64,000 nucleotides of DNA from Camillea tinctor. Taxonomy: Eukaryota > Ascomycota > Sordariomycetes > Xylariales > Xylariaceae. The stretch covers positions 682,001-746,000 of the forward strand of contig MU394051.1 in the NCBI GenBank assembly GCA_022578605.1, given 5' to 3'. Made by a program: the position numbers and the translations under genes. Positions 22,301-32,555 of the stretch are shown here, piece after piece (the first letter of the stretch is position 1; the number at the start of each line of letters is the position of its first letter). A model generated the notes under the pieces. It made no database searches and was not told the DNA's origin. It worked only from the letters and a program-made list of their open reading frames with translations.

Positions 22301-24263
22301 ATGGGAAAGCCACGCGTGATATATTGGTTTCGTACAGACCTACGACTTCACGATTCCCCTGCTTTGAAAGCTGCTCTCGACTTAGAACCAAGCGCCTTCT
22401 GGCCGGTATTTACTTGGGACCCTCACTATGTTTACCGCGTGAAGGTTGGTGTAAATAGATGGCAATACTTGTAGGCAATCCCTCTCACATAAACCTCGAG
22501 GCTAGACCAATAGAACTGATATATACGTAAGACTAGACTGTCAGAATGATCTATCATCATCCATCCGTAAACGGAACCCCAAATCTAAGCTCTTCGTGCT
22601 GCGTGAGGCTCCGCAGACTCTTTTCCCTAAGCTGTTTAAGGCGTGGAATGTTACGCATCTCGTCTTCGAGAAAGACACCGACTCGTACGCTCGGGAGAGA
22701 GACAGTGTGATCATAGACCTGGCAAAGAAAGCCGGCGTCGAGATAATCACCAGGTACGGCAGGACACTATGGGATAGTGACGATGTCGTCGCTAAAAACG
22801 GCGGCAAGCCAACCATGTCGATAACGCAACTTCAGGCGGCTGGCCACAAAGTAGGGAGTATCCCCAGGCCAATTCCTGCGCCGGATCACCTACCCGATCC
22901 CGGCGAGATGCCAGTCAACTTCGACCAGGACCAGCCAGACCCGGAGCCCGATCTGAACGCATCCCATCGGATCAAGGAAGAGAAGGCATACCACAACATC
23001 GCAGGGCCCAAAGACAACTTCGCTGTCGCCACACTCGAAGAGCTCGGGTTTCCAACGGCTACGACGCCGCACCGCGGCGGCGAAACCCTCGCGCTCAAGA
23101 CGCTCGACAAGATCATCGCTGACGCGGAGTACACGGCCACGTTCCAGAAGCCCAAGACCAGCCCCACGGCCTTCGCGCCGCAGTCGACCACGCTGCTGTC
23201 GCCGTGCCTGCACTTCGGCGCCCTGTCGCCGCGGCTCTTCTACTGGCGCGTGCAGGATGTAGTTGACGGGTACGGCAAGGGCGCTTCCAAGCCCCCCGAG
23301 AGCCTCACCGGCCAGCTCTTCTTCCGCGACATGTACTTCGCGGCGCAGGCGGCGGTCGGCGCGCCCTTCGGCCGGGCCGTGGGCAACGCGCACGCGCGGT
23401 TCATTCCCTGGCACCTACCGACCACCACCAAAGGCGACGGCAGGTACCACGTCGACTCGTCTCAGGCCGAGACCTGGGTCCGGCACTGGGCGGCGGGCAC
23501 GACGGGGTTCCCGTTCGTGGACGCGCTGATGCGGCAGCTGCGGGCGGAGGGGTGGATACACCACCTGGGGCGGCACATGCTGGCGTGCTTCCTGACGCGG
23601 GGCGGCTGCTACGTGCACTGGGAGCGCGGGGCCGACGTGTTCGAGGAGCTGCTGCTGGACCACGAGCCCGCGTGCAACGCGGGCAACTGGCAGTGGCTCA
23701 GCTGCGCCGCCTTCTACCACCAGTACTTCCGGTGCTACAGCCCCGTCACCTTCGGGCAGAAGTGGGACCGCAACGGCGACTACGTGCGCCGCTGGGTGCC
23801 GGAGCTGGAGCGGCTCGATGCTAAGTTTATCTACGAGCCGTGGAAGGCGAGCCAGGCGGCGCTGGATAAGGCGGGCGTGGTGATTAGGGGGGACGGGGAG
23901 GAGGGTGGGGAGAGTGAGGGGAACAAGAAGACGTACCCCGAGCCTATGTTTGATTTTGGCGAGAGGAGAAAGGTGTGCATCGCGGCGATGAAGACGGCGT
24001 ACTCGATCGGCCTGTATGGAGATGACGAGCGGGTCAAGGATGGCACGTGGAGGGCGCTGTTTGAGAAGGCCGGAGAGACGGAGATGGAAGGTGTTGATGG
24101 CAGCGAGAATGACGACGACGGAGCGCACGCGGATGATGCAGAATACGAGGCTCACGGGAGCGTCCGTGGCAGCAGCAGCAAACATTCAAGAGGGAAGAAT
24201 GATTCTGCTGCTAATAAGACAGGACCGATGGATAGACATGTGAAGAAGCAGAAGACGCAATAG
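22301..24263 (+). CDS. (6-4) photolyase / animal-type cryptochrome
   Basis: Flavoprotein of the cryptochrome/photolyase family, predicted to repair UV (6-4) photoproducts and possibly to signal light; nuclear. Exons 22301-22470 and 22532-24263 give 1902 nt and 633 residues. The 61-nt intron (GTAGGC...TAAG) restores NRWQYL-LDCQNDLSSS. The N-terminal antenna domain begins RVIYWFRTDLRLHDSPAL. The FAD domain includes TGFPFVDALMRQLRAEGWI, HHLGRHMLACFLTRG (the two His of this HHxxRH segment, near residue 400, are the catalytic signature of (6-4) enzymes) and AGNWQWLSC. After FDFGERRK the C-terminus is an acidic tail ending in a Lys-rich, possible nuclear-localisation patch (RHVKKQKTQ). The segment 23040-23860 is strikingly GC-rich compared with exon 1. 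Whether it is an enzyme, a photoreceptor or both cannot be told from sequence. Confidence 0.94.
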
Positions 24264-25408
24264 ACACAGGGGGGGAGATCAGGTTGAAAAAGGAAGACTG
24301 ATCGGTTTGACTAGGGGGTTAGGTCAGTTATGTTAGTCCTATACCTAGGTCAATAGATAGGTTACTCACCATACAAGAACATGCCCAGAAAGAGTGTATA
24401 TTTTCTAATAGCAATTGAGCATTAAAAAGAAAGGCCCTATGATCATTACAGCGAGGTGTTTAAATGTGACATATTGTCTGGAAAAATTGCTTGTAAATTA
24501 TTGAGACTCGAGTCACGCACACACATTCATGTGACGGTTTTAGGGGGGTTCGCTTGTTCAGCGCAGGGGTGGTGGGAAGGTGAGGGAATCTATATCATAT
24601 TGAAGCATATGAATATTCTACGTGCCTGACAACGTACGCTTCTTCGTAAAAGGGTTTATTGTTTGCTAGAATGTAACTTCTACAGTTAAAAAACACATAT
24701 ACTCTCATATGGCATATAAATATAGTTTACCCTTCTTCTTTTTTTGTCCTTCGTGTTTCAATATTTCGAGACATTAGTTCTTAGCAGTTGCGACAACTAC
24801 AAACTACACCTCGCTCTTCTCTCTTAGCTGACAGGCATAGTCAGGGGGGTTCGTTGTTATCGACCGGCCGAATCGAAAGAAAAAAGAACAAGAAAAAGAA
24901 AAGAAAAAGAAAACACTCACTTATACATTCATTCATTACTGTTTCCAAATTCGAGTATTATTGAACGTTATGGCTTCGCTGCATCAAAGTCGGGAGTGGA
25001 ATAACTGTGAATAATAAACACGACCTTCGATTTCTCAAGTATATACTCATCCCAGAGCATCATACCTTTCTCCATGTAAAGACGCCTTCCTGGAAAAAAT
25101 GGATATAAAACTCTTCTCAGGAAAAAAGTTCTTAACACATTCTTCAATAGACAGCAATAGCATCACACGACACGGTCTCAACAACCCAAGCCCATCATCG
25201 AAGACACTCGCCCCCTTATATCGAGCTCCTGGGCATTGCGCATAGGTCATTGCCACCATACTCGCCATACCCCGATTAGAATCAAGAAAAGGGACCCCAT
25301 TTGTGTACCCATTCCTCCCTATAGAAAGAAGAGAGTGAGAGAGAAAATTTCTCTCTGCCTCTACCAACAAGAAGAACCGCAACCCGTATTATACCTACCT
25401 CCATCGCC
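24264..25408. other. Spacer after photolyase
   Basis: The sequence is AT-rich with A/G tracts at about 24878-24915. An open frame on the minus strand (25382-25047) has no recognisable content. The final part is presumably the promoter/leader of the downstream membrane-protein ORF. Confidence 0.4.
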
Positions 25409-26305
25409 ATGGTATTCAACGGTAGCCCCCTAGCCCCCCATCGGATCCAGCCGTGGGACCCAGCGACCGCCTCACATACGCCCGCGTCGCGGGGGTACCA
25501 CAGCAGCCACGACGACTCGTTCCGGCACCCGCAGCCGCTAGCTTACGAGTTCCCGTCGCGGGCAGCCAGCCCGCTCGAGATCTGGGGGATCGCCACGGGG
25601 ACGTGTTTCCTGACGGCGCTGCTATGCTGGCTAGTGTGGGCCGCCTTCTGCGCCATCGCCGAGCGTGCCGCTAATACCAGCCGCAACACCTACCATAATA
25701 GCCACAACAACAACTACTACTACAACGGGAGCGATAAGGAGACCAGGAGTAACAACGCCGGCGCTGCAGTCGCCGGCAACGACGACGACAAAGAAGCAGA
25801 TTCCGTATACTCGTCTTCTTGCAACCCCGACGCGCTATCGCCAACCCGGCACACGACAACGACGACCCGGCGGAACGTCGCAACCGCCACTGTCGACAGC
25901 ACCGGCCGCCGCTGGCCGGCGCACACGTCCTCGACGTCCACGCCCCCACGGCTCCTCGCGAGCCTGAAAAAGACGGCCAACGCATCGGCGGAGGAGCTGC
26001 TCTGCGCGGCGCGGCGCAAGAGCGTGGACCTGCGGCGGGAGATCTCGTCGTGGCGGGGGCGGGGCGGGGACGCGGAAGAGGGGCTTCTGGGTTCCCTTAC
26101 TACTACTACTACCACCGGCGAATCATCCCCTAAGGCAGGGGGAGAGGAAGAAGAAGCAGAAGAAGGAGAAGCAAATAACGTCGAAGAAGTAGAGGGAGAG
26201 GAAGAGGAGGACGTCGTGGTAGTGGACATAAGGAGGAGCGGCGGCGGTCCTTTTTTACGCCGCAAGGGCACGGGCCAGAGTGGTGGGAGGACGGCGCCCC
26301 CGTAG
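25409..26305 (+). CDS. Hypothetical single-pass membrane protein (3' structure uncertain)
   Basis: I do not recognise the family. The ORF starts MVFNGSPLAPHRIQPWDP and encodes 298 residues. One strong transmembrane segment lies at about residues 59-84 (IWGIATGTCFLTALLCWLVW). After it come low-complexity Asn/Tyr, Thr, basic and Glu-rich stretches, so most of the protein is probably disordered. The 5' half has the composition of a real gene and is sharply GC-rich compared with both flanks. The end is doubtful: from about 26250 another frame reads SFFTPQGHGPEWWEDGAPVA and ARCAVCWREEEE, ending at TAG 26431-26433, and looks more protein-like than the nominal C-terminus. A sequence indel or unrecognised splice could join them. 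Exact gene boundaries remain unsure. Confidence 0.4.
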   Translation: MVFNGSPLAPHRIQPWDPATASHTPASRGYHSSHDDSFRHPQPLAYEFPSRAASPLEIWGIATGTCFLTALLCWLVWAAFCAIAERAANTSRNTYHNSHNNNYYYNGSDKETRSNNAGAAVAGNDDDKEADSVYSSSCNPDALSPTRHTTTTTRRNVATATVDSTGRRWPAHTSSTSTPPRLLASLKKTANASAEELLCAARRKSVDLRREISSWRGRGGDAEEGLLGSLTTTTTTGESSPKAGGEEEEAEEGEANNVEEVEGEEEEDVVVVDIRRSGGGPFLRRKGTGQSGGRTAPP

Positions 26306-27231
26306 CCAGGTGCGCGGTCTGCTGGCGGGAGGAGGAGGAGATGGAAGTGCGCGCTGCGGAACGGCGGGGGGTCTTCTCCCGCTTGTTCCTGGGGGCGAGG
26401 AGGAGGAGGTCTATAAATGGCGGCTGCCTCTAGATATCGATGAGTTGTTCGAGAGCTCGGGAGTGGTACTAATAAGAAAAGGGGGCGCGTGGGGAACGCT
26501 ACCTGGGCTTGACGAGAGAACTCTCTATCGAGCTTCTATGAGAGAACACGATAATGCCGGTCTTGGGAGGTGTTTAGCTTTGCCAGAACTTAGTCTATAG
26601 GGCGCTTGCCATTGCATGACCTACTAGGACTGTAATATAGTGGTTAAAGGTGTGATAGCAAACGGATGGGATATCATAGGTATATCTTTCTCCTTTTTTT
26701 CCCTCTCCTTATCTCTCTTTCTGCTCACTCTTCACATGACCTCATGATCTATATGCGAAACTTCTTTTTCTTAGTGATTCTTCTTTTCTTCTTTTTCCAA
26801 TTCTGACGAAAGGAGATAATTTCTTCCCATTTAAGGCCCAGGTCCAGCAGTGCTGTTTCAAGTGCTCTTGTCTATCAGGGGCGGATTTGTTGTACAGGGT
26901 GGTATATGCATAACCTTTTCTCTCTCTCTTCTCCTTTCTTTTGCGCTAGCTTCTTCGTCAACCAATTCTTCGTATTCGTGCCATGACCCGTCCATCTAGT
27001 TCCTCTTCGAGGAATCGGAGTGTAGGGCCACCGTTAGAGGCCCGTCCCACTCACTCTTTATGCTCTTCTATTCCGCTCATTCACATGCCCCTTTTTTATT
27101 GCAGGAAAAATGCACGACCCATCCGGCCCTACCGTTGGACATCCTCTTCCGTCGTGCGACTATCGTAGGCATGGAGTACGCAGCGGGTAGTAGAAAGGTA
27201 ATCGGCCATTAAATTCGAGGGAATATGAGGC
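26306..27231. other. Spacer, with a third overlapping frame at its start
   Basis: A plus-strand frame at 26280-26600 is open, but its sequence mixes Gly/Arg-rich and ordinary content, so it is not called. The remainder is pyrimidine-rich in places (26690-26790, 26910-26945) and holds the 3' flank of mic10. Confidence 0.4.
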
Positions 27232-27567
27232 TCACGCCTTCTTGAGGTCTCGGGATGCCTGCTTCAAGCTAAAGTTGCACTCCTCATAAGCACGACCAGC
27301 ACCAAATCCGACGCCGACGAAGGCAGGCCAAGCGCGCCGACGGAATAGCAGGACAGAAAAGACGACACCGAACCCGAGACCCAAGCTTGATTTGATGAGC
27401 AGGTTCGAGAGACACCGATCCCACTGTAGAAAAAAAGGTAATATCAGTATGAATAGAAGCAGCACCCTCTTTAATGGCGCTTAATTTACCTTCTCGTTCA
27501 AGAGGGCCTCGCTCACGGGCCGGGATACCGCGCTCGCCGGTGCAGGAACTGATGTAGACTCGGGCAT
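27232..27567 (-). CDS. mic10: MICOS complex subunit Mic10
   Basis: Small inner-mitochondrial-membrane protein that oligomerises to bend membrane at cristae junctions. Exons on the minus strand are 27567-27490 and 27423-27232 (270 nt, 89 residues), separated by a 66-nt intron with donor GTAAAT and acceptor CTACAG. The exon junction lies in the conserved NEK-WDRCLSNL motif. Two hydrophobic segments form the family's hairpin: the first contains SLGLGFGVVFSVLLF, the second AWPAFVGVGFGAGRAY, both with the glycine-rich packing motifs required in Mic10. Positive residues (RRR) lie in the loop. The end, YEECN-FSLKQASRDLKKA, is typical. It is divergent from urb2, sharing a roughly 600-bp upstream region. 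No odd features. Confidence 0.97.
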
Positions 27568-28163
27568 GGTGGCTAAGGTATGAGTATGGGGAGATAGAGA
27601 GCAGGCTGGTGAAAGTTGTTAGAAGAGAGTCAATTAAATCAGGTTGGTTATATTGGTGCTTCAAGTTAGGCTAGCGCGCACCTTTACTCTATGAAAGTCG
27701 GTGGTGGTTCCAGAACAGACGACGTGGTGCCGACTTAGGTACTTAGACAAGAAGAAAAGAGAAGCGTTGCGCAGATTTCAGATTCAGATTTATTCCCACT
27801 GCACTATAAGACCTAATAATCGACCGACTTAAACCTTACCTAATAATACTAAAGCTTGTTGCAGCCCGAAGGCGGTGAAATTAATTGGTCATGGTTTAGG
27901 CTTAGTACTACCGGCAGAATTTAGAGACTTAAATTTTTTTGGAGCTTCGTCGCGGGGAGCTACTGGCGCGCAGGGGATTGACGAAAAAAAAAGTTAAAAA
28001 AGTTTATTACCTAAGGTACGGAGTACCTACTAACCTAGGTTATATATAGACTTCTACTTTTAGTTGTAAACTTTGGAAAGAAAAACATTTAAACCTCAAC
28101 TTTGGTTAAATCAAATTCGAATTGGGCGAGTTCTCGCAATGCCAATTCGAGCTGAGTATTGTC
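27568..28163. promoter_or_regulatory. Divergent intergenic region mic10 / urb2
   Basis: The only sequence between the two divergent start codons, so it must carry both promoters. It includes GTACGGAGTACC and ACCTAGGTT motifs near 28015-28042 and AT-rich stretches at about 27925-28010. No defined factor site is claimed. Confidence 0.5.
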
Positions 28164-31100
28164 ATGGATGCAATGGAAGTTGACCAGAATGGTCCTGTAA
28201 GTACATAGATTCTGATATGTATTATATATATACTACAAACAAACTAACAATACCTCCTCGACCTCTATAGCCCTCGCGCCTCACTCTAATACGGGTTGTC
28301 AGAACTCTCGACGAGGACAACAACTCCCTACCATTACCCGACAAGATCCACAAACTATGGCTCCTGCTCTCGGCCGTAAAGCACACCCGGCTTCACGGCG
28401 TTGAAGAGAGTATACTGCGATGGCTCCTCAAGCAGATGAGCGCCAACACCCCCAGCGCTGAACTCTCCCGACGCTATCCCCTTACCTGGACTGTCTTGAG
28501 CCATGTCTTTCCCAAGATTCCCGCCCAAAGCCTAGGCAGATCTTTAGCCTACCTCCGATTTGTGTCCGTCCTCAAGAAAACTTTGGAAGACATCACTGCA
28601 GCTCCCACAAAGCAGGGCGCATCACAGGAATTAGCCAATGGTGTTGGTTTGGACGGAGCATCTCAAGGCGCAATAAAGAAGAGGAAGAGGGAAGATGCCT
28701 TGCCATCCAATATCGATCAATTGCGCACCCTCGAGGGCTGCATCAAATCAGCGACAGCTGTTTTCGACGCCTTGGGTAGCCTCCTTGATCAAGGGGTCAG
28801 CTTTTCAGACACGTCTTCCGAAAGGCGGGTCGGGGCCGAACACATCAAATCTCTATTCTCCTCCGCTGGTGAAGAGACTCGGGACATAACTGCAAGACTG
28901 TTATTAACATGCGATCGATCACTCGCCTTTGCCGACCAGGGTATGCCTCAAAACCGAGCATCTTGGATCGATATCATAACTACGATTTGGAACCTTCGCC
29001 TCTACAACAAGGAAGACAACTCCGAGTTCGCTAAACACCTTTACGAACCTACGTGCTCGATACTTGCGAAGCTCAAGGACGTCTCAATGGCTTTACCTGC
29101 TACTGATCGCGGTGTATTTGGCGATCTCTGGGCGCAACGCCTCCAACAGTTCTTGAGCGCATATTTTATTCGGCCTGCGAGACGCTCGTATACGGCTGAT
29201 CAGAATGTAGAGATTCTCAAGTTAGCCCTCATGTTCGCTAAGAGCAACCCTGTCGCATCAACTACTGCCATATGGGATGTCGCAACAAGATGTCCTCGAG
29301 ATCCAAGTGAGCCTAAGTCGAAGGCCGAACATGCATTATGGGCTCAAGATGTCTTCGAGGTCCTGCTGGAAGCGCTAGCACCCGTCAAACTTCATAATCG
29401 AAATAAGGCCATTGCGCAACTATTAGATACAGCTCTCCAGACTGGTTCTATCCCAAACACCAAAGTACTCCGTACAGTGTACAAATCGAACGCTACTGCA
29501 TTAGACGAGATAGATTGGGCCCTCATATCAAAGATCATCGCGTGCGACGCCGATGTGTTTCTACTAGATGATTTACTGAGTGAGGATCTGTTTGATAGGA
29601 TCAGCGCTATCTCTAGCCAAGATGTCACCACAAGAGAAAGCGTGGTTACTGAAGCGATTATTCCACTACAAGATTCCTTCGTAAAAGTGCATGATCTTGT
29701 AGGATTTATAACCCGATGGTACGACCATCTTTGCAAGAAATCGGCTCATGGACCAGAAACCTCGTTGGATCAAACAATATGGTTTGACGTGAGAATTCGA
29801 CAAAGACTAGCCGATACCTTGCAGAAAGCAATATCAAGTTCCCAGTTAATGCGCCTCCTGGATCGGTTTGACTCGCCGGATACCAATAGCGCAGCGCTGT
29901 TAGTCATCCTAGACGGCATATGCGGAGGTATTCTCAACGAGAACTTCATCGCCCAGGCTGATTCCAAGATATTTTCTATGACATTCCCTGGAAAATCTTA
30001 TGACGGTCTAACATCGGCAGTCCTCTCCCTAAGATGGCGTGTTGCTAGTCATCTGGCGTCTTGGGAAACATCCAAAGATAGTCATCGACTTTACAAAGAG
30101 ATAAAGCCACTTCTTCGAAGAGTTCTAGAGAAAGGACTCGTATCCGACCCTGAAACGTTTGAAGCATTTGCTTGCTGTTATAAACTATGCCTAGCTAACC
30201 ACATTGGTGGTAAAGATGAGGCAGCATTGATGAAACTGATAAGCTCATTTCTTAAGAGGCTGATTTCAGCAATCCGGATCGAAGGCGATCCTCTGAGTTT
30301 TGTGCCCCTTATTAATTTTGTGTTTCGTCACTTACCGAGGCTCGTGGAGCAGCAGCAAAAGGAAGTTAATGATCTATCTAGCCAGATAATTGATCTTTTC
30401 TGGTACACGGGACAGAAACTTATGGCCAAAGATGACGCACTACTTCGCGGGGTTCTCTTACCACTGTTGCAAAATCTCGACATCGAGGACGAAGAGTCAT
30501 TCCTTGACGCAATAATAGCAAAACCATTGGAGGCCTTTGACAATACCGAACAATGTGGTTGGACGCAGCCACACAGCTTCTCAATGCTGCTGATACTCCT
30601 CGAGTTCCCTCGTGAAGCATGGACTAAAGAACGTCGCAAGCGGATCATGTCCTCGTGGAAGACTCGGAAGACTACGATAAGTACACATGCAGCACGAGAC
30701 CAAAGCTATGCCAAAGTTATACTTATATTACTTGTGCGAATAATGCAGCAGCCAACATTCTATGAGGTGCGTTTCGATACCTATTCTTATACTGAGTTAT
30801 ACTCACTCTTCTTCTTCTAGGGTATGAATTTCGACGATCTTGTTCACATCTCCTCGGAAATCCCGAATAATGACGCTACTCTTCTGGCCTTAGCCGAGAG
30901 ACTTTTCGACCTGTCTTTGAGGTTGGCGTAATCTTGTCACGTTGTTGCACACATGCTGACTCCCTTTTAGACAAATAGTTGTTAGCGCCGATACTCTTTC
31001 CACATCTTATCTCAGCGATGCATTTAATTACGTTCAAAGCCTGGAACCAACTGCATCGATAAGCAGTGCCCGGATACTTCTTGTGAAGAGCCTAGTGTCT

Positions 31101-32555
31101 GCACTGAGCAAATCATCTACCAAATCATATAGCGCCGTGATCGACCTTGATAAAGTCACACAAAAGCTTGAGCAGCTAGTACAACACGGGCTCTCCGCAT
31201 TCGCATCCGCAAGCTCCCCGGTATCGACCGATGTAGAACATGACCTCAAATCAGTCCCACTCTCGGTGATCCTGGGCGGAGCCGATGCAATTACCGAAAC
31301 CAAATCAAGGAGCACCATCCACCTCCCAAGCAGATTAGTCAGCCAATTGGAGGCTGTGAGTGCATCTTGGGTGTCAAGAGGCAATGACATTGGCTGGAAG
31401 TTGAAGATATTTCTGCTTAAAAATTATCCAGACCGCTACGATACGGCATCTTTCCACTCCCAATTGGATTATGGGACCCCGGAAGTCCCGGAGAGCTCCG
31501 TATACGACTTCGTTCACGCCTTCGTTCAAGGCAAGGATAAAGTTATCCAAAACAAGTTGCTTCACGAACTGATCAACTCTGGAAAGCTTACTACTAACTC
31601 TGTTGGGCCTGTTCTGGCCATTAAAAAGCTTCTTGAGCTACATCAGGGTACGTCAGCTAATGCACGGCCCCCTTTACATGATAATAGGTATGTCTCTAAC
31701 TGTATGATAGGCCAAGCAGGCCAAGACTTGTCAGCCACGCGGGGTGATGATCATGACTTGGCAGTGGTATACGAGCAGCTTGTTTCGCTGTTGAGCCAAA
31801 CCAGCTCTCTACATCATTTTAGGCAGTTGTCAGAAGTACTGTTGCTACTCCTCGACAAATATGGCAACTCGATGACACAATTCGGCATAGAGGCAACATT
31901 GTCATGTGTCGTTTGTGTGTGCTCTCCCCTAGGGCCGAAGATCCAGGAGCCAAAGGCAGCTGGTGAAGTATACGAATATCTATTCAAACTCGTTGCTCTT
32001 ATCATCAAACGACACCGGCTCCGGATCCAGGGCCATTTCCCCATCCTTGTTGCCACATTGCAGTCACTCCTGCATACATTACTATCGAACCCTATCCCTC
32101 AATCAGCGAGTGGTCATCGTCCCTTATCAGGGGCCTCATCTCGTCCCCCGCCCCCTTGGCTCACCTCACGCCTACAGGCACGTCATGCAGAGCGTTTCGC
32201 ACGGCTTTTAACTCTCGTATGCGAGCCGAGTGCGGCGTCCGTCGTGCGATCGAGAAGCCGGGTGGGAAACAACAACAAGATGCCGTTGGACTCGGCCACG
32301 GATGCAGCCAAGCGCATTGCGGGTCACGACATGTTCCACGTGCTCGAGACGTACATTAGGCTGCAGCTTGATGGCACAGCAAACGTGTCCCGCGAGGTGC
32401 GCCAGGCCCTTCAGCCGGGCGTCTTTGCAGTGTTGGACATCACGCCCGAGGGCCGCCGCAGGGTATTGAACGAGTCTCTCGACGCAGGTGGACGGGCTGT
32501 GTTCAGGCAGATGTTTGCGGAGTACAAGAAATTTGGGCGTTGGAGTGGGGTGTAG
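28164..32555 (+). CDS. urb2: Urb2/Npa2 nucleolar pre-60S ribosome biogenesis protein
   Basis: Large nucleolar helical-repeat protein which, in yeast, joins early pre-60S particles with Npa1, Dbp6, Nop8 and Rsa3 (family knowledge). Exons: 28164-28196, 28271-30766, 30821-30921, 30971-31647 and 31711-32555, totalling 4152 nt and 1383 residues. The first exon has only 11 codons. Introns are 74, 54, 49 and 63 nt. The last (31648-31710) has a GTACGT donor, CTAAC branch site and GATAG acceptor but is a multiple of three without stops, so unspliced RNA would add 21 residues. Most of the protein is alpha-helical without sharp motifs. The Urb2/Npa2 C-terminal domain is clear: ARHAERFARLLTLVCEP, then MFHVLETYIRLQLDG and LDITPEGRRRVLNESLDAGG, ending in AEYKKFGRW. 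The start is the first ATG, with a second four codons later. Confidence 0.91.

Noticed and set aside
23415..24185. Long open frame antisense to the photolyase (256 codons)
   Set aside because: It has the same shadow pattern: Pro/Arg/Val-rich with no family resemblance, and the sense strand carries an unambiguous photolyase.
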